DNA from: Telmatactis stephensoni
Taxonomy: Eukaryota; Cnidaria; Anthozoa; Actiniaria; Isophelliidae
Reading direction: 5' to 3'
Assembly: GCA_029948255.1 (NCBI GenBank)
Contig: JALIZF010001696.1
Location: 409,001-473,000, forward strand
Length of the DNA: 64,000 bases
The notes below the pieces were generated by a model. That model had not been told where the DNA came from. It saw only the letters and a program-made list of their open reading frames with translations, and made no database searches. Numbering within the stretch: position 1 is the stretch's first letter; every line of letters begins with the position of its first letter. A program made the position numbers and the translations under genes. Positions 36,110 to 50,070 of this stretch are shown piece after piece.

Positions 36110-37201
36110 GTAAGACTAAAGACTACAGTTTATTATTGAATGCATTGCTTTTGTACAAAATAGACTAATAAAGGAACAATATTTTTATCAATAGATGTTT
36201 AAAAGATGCTACAATAATAAAAAACAAAATTATTTGAGTTTGGATTTACATGTGAGAGTCGTGAGATGGTAAATCAGGATGAGCCAATGGACACAACATT
36301 GGCAAACATGTGACAGTGTTTCGCTGGGCCCTGAAGAAGGTAAGCTTAATATATTTTATTTTATCGATATTTGAAAGATTTTTGTCATAATCTGTGCTTC
36401 AATATCCTAATTTCTTCACGAAAGATTGCAAGAAATATTGTATCGCAAATTTGTAAATAATCAACCTCCGACAAAAATTTACCACATTTGATGCCGCGCG
36501 CGGTCGCGCAAACGCTGAAAGTTTGCGACGAGACCTTTACACTCTTTTCAAGATTTTGTCACCATCGCCCTTCAACGTCATGCGAGTGCGAAAGAGGTGC
36601 TCTACACTAACTGGAAGTAGGCTAAGCACATATATCAGGGCCTCGTGGGCCAAAGTCGACTAAGTGCATCCCTGAAAAATGCAGAGATTGCATGTTTTCG
36701 ATACACTCAAAACTGAACATTTAATTTACGTGTAGCAAGTTTTAATGTAGAAATGGCAGAACCCAACCGTCGTACTACAAAAAAAAACTTTTAGCAAAAA
36801 AGTCGATGAAGCCGACTACTTAAGTATTTTCATAAAATGCAATAGCTGAGATTGACAGAAAAGCGAACCCCCCCTTTCGAGGTCCCTAGCAACGGGCCTG
36901 CAAGAAACACTTTATTTAACTTTACTTTAGTCTACTCAGCTGTATAAATGAGTATATACCAGTATTGCTAGGGGGGTAAAGATGGGATAGGAGTGGCACC
37001 CACCTACCCTTGTTGTAGAAGCTAGCAGTAGAGTAGCTTTTGGGATGCCTGCGAATGCAGTGGACACATTATTATGGAGGCATGTACCCGGGTATGCGTA
37101 AGAGGTATGCGTGTTGAAAGTAAAGGAAAATCAATCATATAGAAATAAGCGGTCACCTTGGAAAGCGACGGTGCGCTCCGAAACCCACCCCTCCACCCCT
37201 C

Positions 37202-37245
37202 CACCACCACACACACACCACCACCACCACCACCACCACCACCAC
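37202..37245. repeat. (ACC)n with CA/CT flanks
   Basis: About ten CAC/ACC units, preceded by ACACAC and followed by CTCTCTCT. Confidence 0.95.
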
Positions 37246-38587
37246 CCCCTCTCTCTCTCAGTGTTCCGTTTTGAGGGTTTTTAAGCTACACGTATTAGAG
37301 TGTCGCGCGCGAATCAAGCGTGTGGAGTGATTGCATATCGAACTCGCAACATTTCGCTCAGAAAGTCGCGCCCAAACCAAGTTGTTCTAGATAGAAGTGT
37401 ATGTATTTAGCCTGCCCGCATGCATGAAGGAGTCTATTATGATAGACATTGATCGGGTAGATAGAGAGAAAGTGCGCGACAGACGGATAGACAAAAGCAG
37501 CGCAAGTGCGCATTTACATTAACAGTGCGCAATACCCTTGATATCGTAAATTCACGACGTGACGTCTTTTCATGGCACGTGACGTAACCTTTTGTGACTT
37601 GACGTCATTTGCAATTGACAATGTCGAATATGTTAGCCGACACAACATCCTCATTTATTGCGATCGCACAAAGTTTTATTTTGTACAATTTCTTAAAAAT
37701 CGCTATATAACAAGTAAAGGAAATAGAAGTAAGCTGTGCTTGTTTCGATGCTATAATAGCTCGAAAAAAGTCATGCACAATCCCGCCATTTTGAACAAAA
37801 ACATCACATTTGACGTTTATGTTACTATGTTTGTATGTACGAAACAAAGCCTTTTAAGATATGCTATAGCAAACATAGTATCGTGACAAACAATATACCT
37901 TTCACATATTTGTTGAAAATGCTTAGATATTCACACCTGAAAGATGAAAAACTGTTAAGCGTTATGCATACTTAAATTGGATGGTGACGTGACAAAACAA
38001 ACTTCCGATTTTGATAACAGTATCACGCTCTTGTGTAGTCAATTCGTCCTAAGAGCCCCAGGGAGAGAGGGAGGGAGAGGGAGGTAGTAGAGAATAAAGA
38101 GGGAGGAAAAGGAAAAGAAAGGAGGGATGAAAAGAAGAGAAGGGAAGGAAAATGACACCTGAACAGAGGGGTGGATCAGCAAAAGAGGAATTGAGCAGGC
38201 GTGTTTAACAAAAGTAGCGTGATGTCATCGAAATAAAAAGTGGGGCTATAAAAGAGCTTAGGATTTCTATAAATCAAATTCAAACATCTGCCAACTAGAT
38301 TAATTGATAGTTTGTAGACTGCTTTTAAGAAAAGTGAGACCGCATTCTTTTTCAACCATTTTTGTGACTTTAAGACATGAAACAATGGAATGTTCATATT
38401 GTATTGAATGCATTCGAATGTCTTCTTCAAATGAATTGGTGCTTTATAAATATCAAATGATATTGATAGTGTATTAAGGTCCTCGTTTTATAAGCGGATA
38501 GTCTTGTAAAGGAAAAATGTAGAAAATTTTAGAATAGAATAGTATAGCATAAAACCCCAAGCTCATTTCGTAGGCTGTACGCTGACA

Positions 38588-38655
38588 GATGGGATGGAAG
38601 CTATTTGAGTGCTGAGTGGAAGCCACTTGAGTGCTGACAGGAAGCCATTTCATTG
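38588..38655. repeat. Short tandem repeat 'GGAAGCCATTTGAGTGCTGA'
   Basis: Three successive units of about 22-25 bp: GGAAGCTATTTGAGTGCTGA, GGAAGCCACTTGAGTGCTGA, GGAAGCCATTTCATTGC. Confidence 0.8.
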
Positions 38656-41299
38656 CAAAGCGTTCAACTAAGCATATTGACGAATGCCTGAGATTATTCG
38701 ATGATCTTAATATTCATTGGTAAGCTTCTCAGTTTGTGCATTCTATTAGAAAGCTTATTACAAGCTGACGCATCTTTGCATTCAAAAAGTTCTTATGTTT
38801 TATCAAAAGTGGCTTTATTTATTACCGCAAGGAATTGGAGCGGATAATTTTTTTTCGTCCGCACTTAATTTGCTCAAGTAAAGAAGAGGTAAACCTTGAT
38901 CCGGAAAAAAATTAGACTTAAATCTGGTGAATGGTGATACAAGTGCAGAAATAATTATATATATATGGCTTTTGAAAAATCCGTAAATCGACCGAAGTTA
39001 CTGAGATCATAAAACGTCCCTCAACCCCCCATCCCCCCTCGCCACCCCGTTTGCTACAGCTATTTTTTGCCTTGCTCTAATTCCTTCCCTCCTTCCGTGC
39101 TTTCCTCCCCTCTTGTTCCTTCGTTTCCTCCAGCCCCCTCTTATTTTTCTTGCATATATCATATATTATTGCCTTATTTTCATCGAGAATAAATAGTCAT
39201 TTCAAAAGATTTAGATTGAATAGTCATTTAAAAAGATGTAGATTGTATGCGAGCTTGATATACTCATAGGCAGAAAAGCACAGTTTGGTTTAATATTTGA
39301 ACCTTTGAATTTAAGAATTTGCCAAAAAGAATTTAATAAATAAGAATTTAATAAAAAGATACGCCAACAGGGAAAGTCAAAGCGAAGGAAGATTAATTTT
39401 TGCGCTTTCTATTTTTAGATTGCAATTATCTAAGACTTTCAAATATTGTGGGTATTTGCAAAGCCAGCTTCAATATTTTCTTAAAAGGCTTTTAACGTTG
39501 ATCATGTTATTACCACAAGATTATTGCAAACGACTTATGTTTTGGGATACCATTTCACAGCTTAGCATTTAAAGGGTTTTGAAACAATATCAATGTCAAT
39601 AACATTAAAATGGCTTTTCTACACTTGATGGGCTTTTGACACTAAAATTAAAATTCAACCTCTTTCATATACGGACACCGAAAAGACGGAATGTTCGTAC
39701 TGAAGAGTGTTCGCGATAAAGAGGTGTCCTGTATTATGGTGATGTTCATGGACTATAAATGGCTCCGTATCGTGCAGCTATATTATCGAATTATTTAGCT
39801 ATAGTATTATAGAGTACTATTATGTCAAGTTCGTGAGAATCCCCTGCGAGAATCTTCACTCCTCTTGAAGGAGACGGGCTATATTTGGAACTAGATTTCG
39901 GTATTTAGTTGTACTTTTTGGTTCAGTGAAATTTTCTTGTTTGATGTCATTCTAGGTTTGTTTTAGGTTTTAGTTGGGTTATGTACTTACAGAGTATATT
40001 AGGGAGGAAATTTAAAATACTGGATCAGACTTCAAACATCAAGCCTGCCTTAAGGGTATTCGTAGAGAGATGATATATAGACGAGACGTTTTGTAGAGGT
40101 GCCTTAAAGAAAGACTTCTATAGCGTTTTTCAATTAAACTTTTTATTGAAAGGCTTTTAAATTGACCGGCGATAATTTTACAGATAACTGACATTGTTTT
40201 TATATTGCTATCTTATGTTTTGGTTAGCAATTCACTGTTTAGAGTTCGATGAGTCCCCTTGCCATAACAATCTTATCTATACGCTATATGTTTTACATTT
40301 TGAGGAGTTTTCGTCTATGAATGTTCTGCATTTAAATGACTTCTGAATCTAAAAGGGCTTTTTTCCCATTTTATGGGATTTTGAGTCTTTCCTGGGTGTC
40401 GTAGGATGCATTGTATTTTGGGTTATGATTCTTCGCTCTCCAGGGTATTATTTCGTTCTGAGTTCTTTGTTCCTGGCTATTGTTTTACTGATGCCTTAGG
40501 TATCTTGCGACACCAAGAAAGAGGCGATTTTTGCATTACGAGGAGGTGGGGGATGGAGTGGAAATCATTTAAAAATCTACTCAAGCTAAAAATAATTTCT
40601 TATAAAGCAAGCTGTCTATATTATTAAATATTTTACTATAATATTTTACTTTATATTTCTGAGTTTAGCTTCTAGAACTAACTGACTGTTTCTTGAAATG
40701 CCAAAACGTATCAATTTGAACATTGCAGTGGCCTTTTGCATTCGAATGGCTTTCCGCATTCATTGACGTTTTTAATGCTTTTAAAAGTGTTGCATAAGAA
40801 GGCTTCATGTCAAAATTGTTGGAGCATTGATACGGACTCGTTTATGCATTTTGTTTTGTAAAAGCTTCGTTTTCAAATTGGTTTTTGCAAAACATTTCTT
40901 TTCCAAATTTACATATTGATGGTTTTTGTAATACAAACTGTTGACGGTTCTCAAGGCTATTCTCTGTTATCATAGCATTTCAGAAAAATGGAAACATTCC
41001 AGAAAAGACTTATTGGAGTCTCCCTCAGTTATTTTAAACTTCATTATAAAGTGATCGGTTTTCGTTATACGTCAATGATTTTTCAATTTCAGTTTTTTTT
41101 CCTCATATTCTCTTACTTACCTGGGTTTTTTTTTCTTTTTTTTTTCCTTGGTTCATACTTTCATTTACTTTTTTAAAATATCTGTTTACTTATTCATTTA
41201 CTAACTGTACTCAGTGATATTTTTCTGTGATTTATTCATCTATTTTTTGTGTATTTTTTCCATTTACTGATCTATTTATTTACCCACTTCTTAACTTAT

Positions 41300-41500
41300 G
41301 TAATCTTCTATTCATCCACCCATTCATCCATCCATCTATCCATTTTTTCATTCACTCATTCTTTCATATATGTATTTGTTTATTTGTTAATTCATTCATC
41401 AAATAATCCATCCATCCATCCGTTCACTTATCCATTCATTCAATCATTCATCCATTCATCAGTCCATCCATCTATTCATTCATGCATTTTTTCATTACAA
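41300..41500. repeat. Degenerate (ATCC/ATTC)n tract
   Basis: CATCCATTCATTCATCCATC-type repeats on the plus strand. The Ser/His/Ile-rich ORF through it is an artefact. Confidence 0.9.
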
Positions 41501-42768
41501 ACATTACCCTTCCTTTCTCTCCTTCTAATCTTCAAAAAACCCATACATCATCACCCATATATCCAATATTGAGGCTTTAACTTCATCCAAATCACATCAA
41601 ACTACAATAAACTTTCCTAAGCTTATTTATACAGGAAAACCGAACACTATACATTTCCTTTGGCGAGATAAACACATTAGCTCGAAATTAGACAGGAAGA
41701 CTGAAACGTAAGCCCTGAAAGGGGGCGTTTACAAACAAGAAAATAAATGGTTTTCCAATTTTCCGATGCTAAACAGCACTTGCATTGCCCATGAGTTGTG
41801 GGTTGTGAACTGGAGATATAAAAACCTTGGGTTTGACCTTGAGGTTTTATTCGAAGTGTTTTAAGTGCTGCCTATTTATGTAGAATATATCAAACCGGTG
41901 AGTATGTTTGTATATTTGTACGATTGTAAGTTGTTTATCAATGAAATTTATCATAGCTTTTTCTGTATTAATGTAACTAGAAATAGCCCCAAATGAGTGT
42001 CAGTTGGAAAAGTAGACTCTCAACGACTCCAGAAATTCTCGGCGTTGTCTATTAAGGTACGTTGTAGTGTTGCAAAGGCAACCTTTTTTCCTCTTAATAG
42101 AAACCTTCATACATATAATAATGTAGTCTTGGCTTACAATCAAGATCTACACACTTTTAAAGACCATTTTATTTCCCCTTTATCAATTGTGACTTTTCCG
42201 TCGATGAATTTATCACGACATTCCGTCGATAAATTTATCACGAAATTCTTTTAACGAAAAAAAAGTCTCCAAAGAAATTTTCTTGAAAAGTGTAAGACGA
42301 ATTGTAAGATAAGTACCATCACCTGTCGAGTATCATATTTATTTATTCTTTCTTTAGTAGTGAAAATGTTATTTTGATATAAAAGCTTCTTGAACTCCTT
42401 TACACGGGCGATTTTGTCGCGCGACGATTTCAGTGACGTCGATTTAGGTATTCTTTTCATTTGTACATTGAGGCTACTGGCGATTTATTTTACACGTTGA
42501 TTAATCGCAGCCAATGCGTCGCACTTTCGAACATTCTAGAAATCTGTTGAATCTTTGGGACTAGCAGAGTTGCAAAAAAAATCAACGTCTGTATGAAAAA
42601 GTCCATGTAAACGAGCCTTAAACCTCTTGAAAGTGCGACGCATTAAAATGGCTTTTGCATTGAAATGGCTTTTGCATTAGAGTGGCTTCCTACAGAATTT
42701 TTGCATTTCAAGTGACATTTTTAAGTACATTTCTTCCATTATATCTTCGGGAAAATATAATACATTTA

Positions 42769-43438
42769 TAATTCTCTTTTACGCATTACTTTGTCAAGTT
42801 TGATATCGGGAACTCCTCAGTCATCTTGCCGAACTTTTCGACCCCAAGATGTACGTTATTACAATAGTTGCGCACAGGGACTCTTGAATCTTACTCGCGC
42901 GCGCGCTCTAGAAAAACATATATAGAAGGTATATTACCATATCAAAGGTTATTCGTGTGGATATAAGAATGTAGGTGAAACAGCAAGAAGCGAGGCACAG
43001 CAGGAGGGAATAATTTAAAGGACATTGACTCCGATTGATTGTGATGATGTGTCGGTCTTAAAGAAACATGCATAGAAGAGCATCCAAATATTATTGAAGA
43101 TTAGGAATCTTCCAACAAGATCTTGTGATGAGACATATGACAGAGTCGGTATTAGAGAAGATCAAAGGACTTAATGAATACCAAGAGTGAATGGAACACC
43201 GCTAAAATACCTCGTATAAACATTGTAGATTCTTAGATATTGTACTCTGCTGTAATTTTACTTTCTTTTCATGTTGATTTTAAGTGCACGAGCTCTGTGT
43301 TTTTCTAGAGCGCGAGTAACACTCAAAGGTCCCGTGCGGAGATATTGTTATAACGTATATCTGTAGGTTTGAAAAGGTCGGCAAGACGAAAGTAGTTCCC
43401 TAAAACAAACTTGACAAATTAGTCGCAAAAGAGAATTA
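42769..43438. mobile_element. 670-bp element with long imperfect TIRs
   Basis: TAATTCTCTTTTACGC at the left mirrors GTCGCAAAAGAGAATTA at the right; TTTGTCAAGTTTG faces CAAACTTGACAAA; GCGCGCTCTAGAAAAACATA faces TTTTTCTAGAGCGCGAG. No transposase ORF. Confidence 0.7.
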
Positions 43439-44284
43439 AAAGGTACAGAAATTTACCACACGAAAAGTATTTTTATTGTTGTTATTAAGTAATTATACGG
43501 TTTCAATATTTTTAAGAAGTATGTGACATGGGATTTTCATTTTGAAATTGGATTTTGCCTAAATACATTACATATTGTGCAGTAAATCTCATTTTCAAGT
43601 ATTGTTTATTTGTTATTCAAAACTTGTTAAAGCACCGAACAGATCGCACCCTATCAACTGGAAAACAATCCGAACAGCCAAAATTTAATGAGTCAAGGGA
43701 CCGATCATTATTTTTCGCCTTGGGGGCTTCGCAGGATATTTCTTGCGATTAGTAAAATTCACCTGATCTCCCATAAAGCGATGTAGCATTTTAATGATAC
43801 CCCCTCATTGGTGGTTGTAACTTTCATGATCCCCCAAAATGTGGTTATTGTTAATGCCAATGTTAATATGAAGCCTTCGTTCCGACGGTAGTCAAACCAT
43901 GTTCTTTGAGGTGCAAATCGAGTTCTCAACCTGTAGCTCTTGCTCAACACAAATAATTTGTTTTCGAAAAGGAGTTTACAATTATTGTTTTGTAGTTGGT
44001 TTGAAATGCCATAGAACCTTTGGCAAAAATTGCAGTAAATTTAAGTAGCTCACCGAATGGCTGTTTTTTTTGTTTAATTTGGAAACTGAGAAGGTGTATG
44101 TATTTGTTATTCCAAACAAGAATTGACGGCTTGCTCGATACTCAAAGATTACTGTACATGAAGGGTTGTGATCCTCCTTCCTTTATGACATTCCCCTTTT
44201 TGCTTGGACTAAAGTCATGTGATCCCCCTCCCCCTTCCCCCATAAACTGACAATCCCTCATATTGGATTGACGATAAATAATGA

Positions 44285-44700
44285 CCGCTCTCTTCAGTGT
44301 CGGAACTTCTCTTAAGGTTCGCAATTGTTTATTATGTAAATTCCAATTGAATTGTATAACGTCTTACAGTAAACTGGATTAGGCGATAAACAATGACTGG
44401 TCCCTAACAGCGTCGGGAAACTGTAGAACTTCTTAGGGTATTCATAATTGTTTATTATGTACTTTAGTTGAATTGTATAACGTCTCATATTGGATAGGTG
44501 ATAAATAATAACTTACCTCTAACAGTGTCGGAAAAATGGAGAACTACTTTTAAGGTATTCGAAATTGTTGATTATTTACCTTCAATTGAATTGTATAATG
44601 ACTTAAACTGGATTAGGTGATAAATAATAACTGGTCCCTAACAGCGTCGGGAAACGTAAAATTTCTTAAGGTATTCATAATTGTCTATTAGTGGTAGCTT
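44285..44700. repeat. Minisatellite, about 110-bp unit, four copies
   Basis: Each unit has CAG(T/C)GTCGG(G)AAA, AAGGTATTC.(A/T)AATTGTTTATTATGTA, TTGAATTGTATAACGTCT and GGATTAGG(C/T)GATAAA. Copies are diverged in about one base in ten. Confidence 0.85.
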
Positions 44701-44765
44701 TGTGATACGGTGTGTACGTTGGGGGTTCGAATTTCGACTGATTCGCTGAGGAGTCTTTTTTTTTT
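44695..44765 (+). repeat. SINE-like fragment with Pol III B box
   Basis: GTGGTAGCTTTGTGATACGG, then GGGGGTTCGAATTTCGACTG, followed shortly by a T run. Resembles the 3' half of a tRNA-derived SINE; it abuts the minisatellite. Confidence 0.4.
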
Positions 44766-47154
44766 TATTTATTTATTTCTTTTATAATTCTCCTACTAGT
44801 TTTCTAATAAATTGTTTCCTTTATACTTATTCAATACGTTTTTAAAAGAATCAAAAGTTTTTTATTTTTAAGACTGTATTTCGATTTTTCTCTCCCTTAT
44901 AAACCATATCCGATCGCAAGGCTGGAAACTGAGTCCAGAATCTCCAATTGCCGGTACTTCGTTCCCAAACTATCAAATCCTCAATTCAATATCACACATC
45001 GCTTACAAAAAATGAAGAACAATGTCTAAAGCAACTGAGCGAATTTGGATGCAAAGCGATCGAATTAAGGTTCAAGAGAAATCGTGCGATTTGCAACGAA
45101 TTACTCAAAGAATCATAGACACCACCATCACGTGATCTCAAGGCCTAGAACCATGAGTTCATCTATAAAACTTTTATATTGAAAACTTTTGATATATTCA
45201 TGCCTTTGAAATTGCCTGTAACTCTTCAAAGCACAAACTTCTGTTTTCAAAACTTTAAAATGTCTTTCCTAATATCACTTTTGTACAATAAAAACACGTT
45301 TAAACGTCTAGTTTTAATTCTCATTTTAAAACAAAAGTTTTCATTCAACAGTTTGAAATAAATTCTACGTATCGAAGTACATATTTTTTTTGTTTTCGTC
45401 TAAACTAAACTATAGCTACTTGCATGTTCCTGCCTGTCATCGCTAGCGAAAACTGTCCACTTTTTCTACAATTTCTCTACATAAGCTATCGGCTTCAGAC
45501 TATTCAAATGACCTCAGTTGATTCTCTTTCCGCTTTTTTTTTCCAAGCCAAGCAGGTTGAACATCGGTGTTGTGTAGATTCTTGAGCTTCATGCTGTTCA
45601 CAAGACGAAAACTCTCGGCACGAATTTCAAAACTTCAAGAAGTCATCCATAAACTTTGTTTAGTGTTTTTAGGAAGAAAAACAAAAGTTTCAACGTTTAG
45701 TTTTAATGCAGGCTATGAATCAAGTAAGAGGAAAAAAACTTTTCATTCATCTCAGTTTTTTCAGATTAATGTAAACGGATAAATAAAATCAAATAGCACT
45801 GGTCGCAAGAATTAGCTTACGACTGCTTCGTTTTGACAACAGAAACAATATGGCTAGATTTTACCTTTCATAAGAGTGATGTTTCACGTAGTTTGTTTCT
45901 CAACATTTTTGGATGCCGAAAACTCCATAATTTCTGTTATTTCTTTTCGCTTTGATGACTCCCCATTGTCCGCCATTTTTGCAAACCTACTCGAACGGGC
46001 TACCCGCGTAAACGTGAGTCCCGAGGGGGAGGGGGGATGGTAGCTCATTACATTGTAAAGCCCGTTACTGGACACTGGTGAACCAATCAGCATCTAGAAT
46101 GTTGTACTGTACACGAAGTTTGAATATTAAATATTCATATCCAAGTTTACATATATATGTCTAAGTGCTTGATATAAGTGGTTTGGGTTAAAAACTAAGC
46201 TCCATTTAACATTGTTAAAATTGCTGTTGAACCTGCACAGTTTAACAGGAACAAAATGAAAATGATTATACGGGGTATACCGGCTTTTGATGACCGAGTA
46301 ATATAAAAGCTTCCAATTTTGTGATATTCAATAATTCAAATCCAAACAACTCAGTTTACAATGATATTCGAATAGCCGAAGAATGTTCGATGAGCTAGAT
46401 CATTATCCGATATTTTATAAAGATTTTTAAAACATAAAATATATGATCATGATGATAGTATAATTTCTGTACGTTGAGTCTTCGTTTGGATTTTCCGATT
46501 TGTAACTATAGTTTTGAACTAGGTGTCTATCTAAGACAAAATTGTACACAATTAATTCTAATAACCACAAGCAAGACCGAGATAAGATTGTTTTGATATA
46601 TCTCATAAGTCGTTATATATTAAAGTCCTTATAATATCAGCATTCGGAACCGTTTTTCCTCTTATAAACACAATTTGAACTTCAAATACAAATATTCATA
46701 CTTCAACAAAAAGAATGAATGAATAAATGAAAACCGAAATAAGATCATATCATGCTCAAAAAGTGCGACTATACTTTCAATGAAACCGATTGTCCTTTTA
46801 CGTAAGAAGATTGCACCCACGTCACAACGCAGATTGATATAAAAAGTATTTACTTGAAATAAAGATAAAGAGGATAAAAATATATATGTTGAAATGGTAT
46901 TATATTGGTAATGACATTACTTTAAGTCCTTGGAAGCAATTTGCAAAGAGTGACTTTTATAGCTCTTCTAATTTCCTCATGCATGTGGCAGAGGAAGGTC
47001 AAAGCTCTATAAGTCAAGGAAGGCTTAACTATCTTGATCCTCGCCAAAGTTAAAGCCAGGCTTGCATGTACTTTTAATAGGTGTTGATCCTAAGGAAAAA
47101 ATTCGTGGTACACAACGAATCGAGGGATGACTATTTGAATGAGAATATAAATTA

Positions 47155-47395
47155 AGTGCAATGAATGAGTATAAACAAATGAACAAATGTGGCGATGAAT
47201 GGAGGCCCAAATGAATGAATGAATGATTTAATGAACGAATATATAAATGAATGAATGAATAAATGAATGACTAAAGAATGAAAGGTTGAACAAACGGACG
47301 AATGAATAAATGAATGGATGGATGAATACATGAATGAACGAACGAACGAGCGAATGAATGAATGAGAATAAATGAATGAATGATTGAATGCCTCA
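47155..47395. repeat. Degenerate (AATG)n tract
   Basis: AATGAATG units with frequent single-base changes, the reverse-complement type of the tract at 41300-41500. Confidence 0.9.
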
Positions 47396-48900
47396 AGAGT
47401 AAGCATATCAGTGCTATTTTAATTACTGTACTTTATTTCATTTTATTTTACTCCTAAAATGTGTAGTTGGTCCTTCTGGGATGGCGGAATTATTTCCCCA
47501 CAGTACCTTTGTTGCCAGAGACTCTTTCTAGCTAGAGACTATTTCTGCAGTGGCCAATTTTATTCCAAAAGAGAAACAATGTCATCAGTTTCATCTAAAG
47601 TATTTCATCAGTCCTGCATCAGTCAAGATACTAGTGCGACTTTCCGCCGCCTGTCGATGTTCGTAACGAGCGGCATGAAATGAAAATAAGTTTACAACGA
47701 GTGACACCTTTGACACAATGTTTGCCGCTTGCTCCATAATTGAACTTAATAGTTTTTTGATAGCCAATTATTTTCACTTTTCAAGACAAGGAAATAGGAT
47801 TAGCTAAGAACCTCTTCTTAACTCCTTAAAACGATCTCTTAGTTAATTGCGTTTCTAAGAAATAATCGAATTACTGGGTTTCCAAAGAAGATAAACTAAG
47901 GTATTTAACAAATTAGTTTTAGCGCAACACACAATTTTGTTTAGCTGCTATAGAGAAAATATTCTAAACTGTAGTACTATGGTGTTAAATTTGACAACGC
48001 TTGCCTTTTGAACGTCTGCATGTAGTAAGCTTTCTTCTGCATATAACGCTAATATTTTGACATAACCATTGAGAAACCTAGTTTGTTATTGATAGAGAAT
48101 CGGAAATGGTTGAATGAAAGCTATGGTTGTGACAATTGGCACGTTTTAGACAAATTTTTCGGGGAATCGATTTGATCTTGTTAGGCGCGACGTGTACCGA
48201 CTGCAAATGAACGGTATTCTTTTACTCCGTTGAATTTTCTGCGCCTTTAGGTCTTTTTAATGTGCTGCTTTACACAATTAAAAACACAATTAATTGATAT
48301 ATTTTGCGTTCTTCTGTCATTTAAACAGAGCTATGAAAACAATTTGTTGTTACAACAAGCAATGTTTTTTACTAATTAAAAATATTTTACTCTAATTTTC
48401 CAATTTTCCGACCAAAACAGTAAACATCACAAACTACACGTAAGGCAAAAACTGCAGAGAATTAAGATGTGGACTCGGTAAATTCGAGGTCTTTTGTTGA
48501 ATTTTGCTCACAATTAGTACTTTGGAGTTACGCGTACATACTATCTGTCGCATCAATGGCAAAGACGCTGATAAGTTTGTTCTTTCTTCAGTTTACCATG
48601 TATGACGTCTGTTTAGATAGATGCGGTCAGTTGAGTAGGTTTATAGCTCAATGTAAATACCACGAACCAATAGGATGTGTGGCTGACGTCTTGATAGGTT
48701 TAAAAACGGTCTCAAGAGCAGTGTGTCTATACAGTTGATGATTTGGTGAATTGATGCTGTGGAAGGATAGGATTGAAGCAGACTAAGTATACTCGGCGAA
48801 GATATTATCACCAGTATCTCAAGGTAGTGTGAATGTGCAGTAGTTGATAAGGTTATAGAACGTAAATGAAAAGGTTACAGATTATTACAACGAACGGATA

Positions 48901-49047
48901 GAGTAGATTTCGTATGAGTGTGAAAACGGCCCCGCATGGTCACCGCATAGTTACGGCAGGAATTTCGAACGTTTTTATAGACAACACGACACTGGCACGG
49001 CTACGGTACAGCACGATCCGTTTCACACTCACGAAATCTGCTCTACA
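48901..49047. mobile_element. MITE family E, best-preserved copy
   Basis: GAGTAGATTTCGTATGAGTG at the left and CACTCACGAAATCTGCTCTA at the right are inverted. Inside are GTTACGGCAGGAATTTCGAA, TTTTTATAGACAACACG and ACGGCTACGGTACAGCACG. 147 bp. Confidence 0.85.
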
Positions 49048-49828
49048 AGCAAACTAAGTACATTTAAGTGTGAAGATATTTATTATGACGAGTATCTGAA
49101 GTATCGCAGATGTAATTGACAAGGTAATAGATGGCAAAAGGTTACTATATAGCAAGTAGTGTGTTTGTAGAGAATTGCATTAGATAATTTGGCAAAACGA
49201 TTATGTGAAATTAAAGTATGTGAGCAAACCTAGTACACTGGAAGATATAATACACCTGTTTCAACAAAAGGTTGTTGGACGAAAGGCTGAAGCCTATGCG
49301 ATTGGTCCAAATGGAGTGTGAGTAGAAATTGAAAAAATAAATAAATACATAAAAAAAACACGCGAATATCAACACAGCAATGAAGCCTAGCTTGTCTCGA
49401 CCTTATTTCACAAACCCTTTTCTTGCAGTTCTTAAAAACTCCGATCAAAGCTCAAAAGTGAGGAAATTATTGCATCTATCCATTGTCCTTTTCGGTCTAG
49501 TCGCTTAGTCTTTAAGCCTTTCCCACGAAGTCTTTTTGAAATAGATGAATACAAGTAACTTAAGATATGGTGAATATAGTTAACAAAAAACGCCAATAAT
49601 GAAAGGATCACCCAAGGTGGATTCAATAATGAGATGAAAAAATTGAAACGAAAAGAAATTGATACAAACACACTGAATGCTTTTTTAACGTATCTGAAGT
49701 CATAGCGAATATAGTCAACAAGGTGGTAGAAGGTTAATATGAATAGATGCAACCAAAACATATAAATAATATAATAGGCATATTTGGTGTGCACTCATGG
49801 GATGAAATATTTCAAAAACTGTTATATG

Positions 49829-50012
49829 AAACAAATACATTCCATTCTTCCGTGAGTCTAGTCTGTGCTCTAACAGATAAACAGTTAAAACGCGGTAAGT
49901 TCAACAGGCACGCCACTCGACTTTGTGTCGTGGCGCCCTTTTTTGTTCACACCGCATCTTGACTATGCATCTATTAGAGTATAGACGCACGGAAGAATGG
50001 AATCTATTTGTT
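49829..50012. mobile_element. MITE with TIR 'AACAAATACATTCCATTCTT'
   Basis: AACAAATACATTCCATTCTT and AAGAATGGAATCTATTTGTT are inverted; CCGTGAGTCTA faces TAGACGCACGG. Same ends as 4805-4910 but a different interior (184 bp). Confidence 0.8.
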
Positions 50013-50070
50013 AAGTGCGTGCAATTATACGACAGGAATATAGATTAGTTAGTATGAGGTAAATGAACAA

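Noticed and set aside
41249..41572. 107-codon ORF rich in His, Ser and Ile
   Set aside because: Translation of the degenerate ATCC/ATTC tract; the mirror case is at 47152-47406.
48556..48738. 60-codon ORF starting MAKTLISLFFLQFTMYDVC with five cysteines, like a small secreted peptide
   Set aside because: Odd number of cysteines, no promoter or conserved spacing visible, and an ORF of this size is expected by chance. Expression data would be needed.
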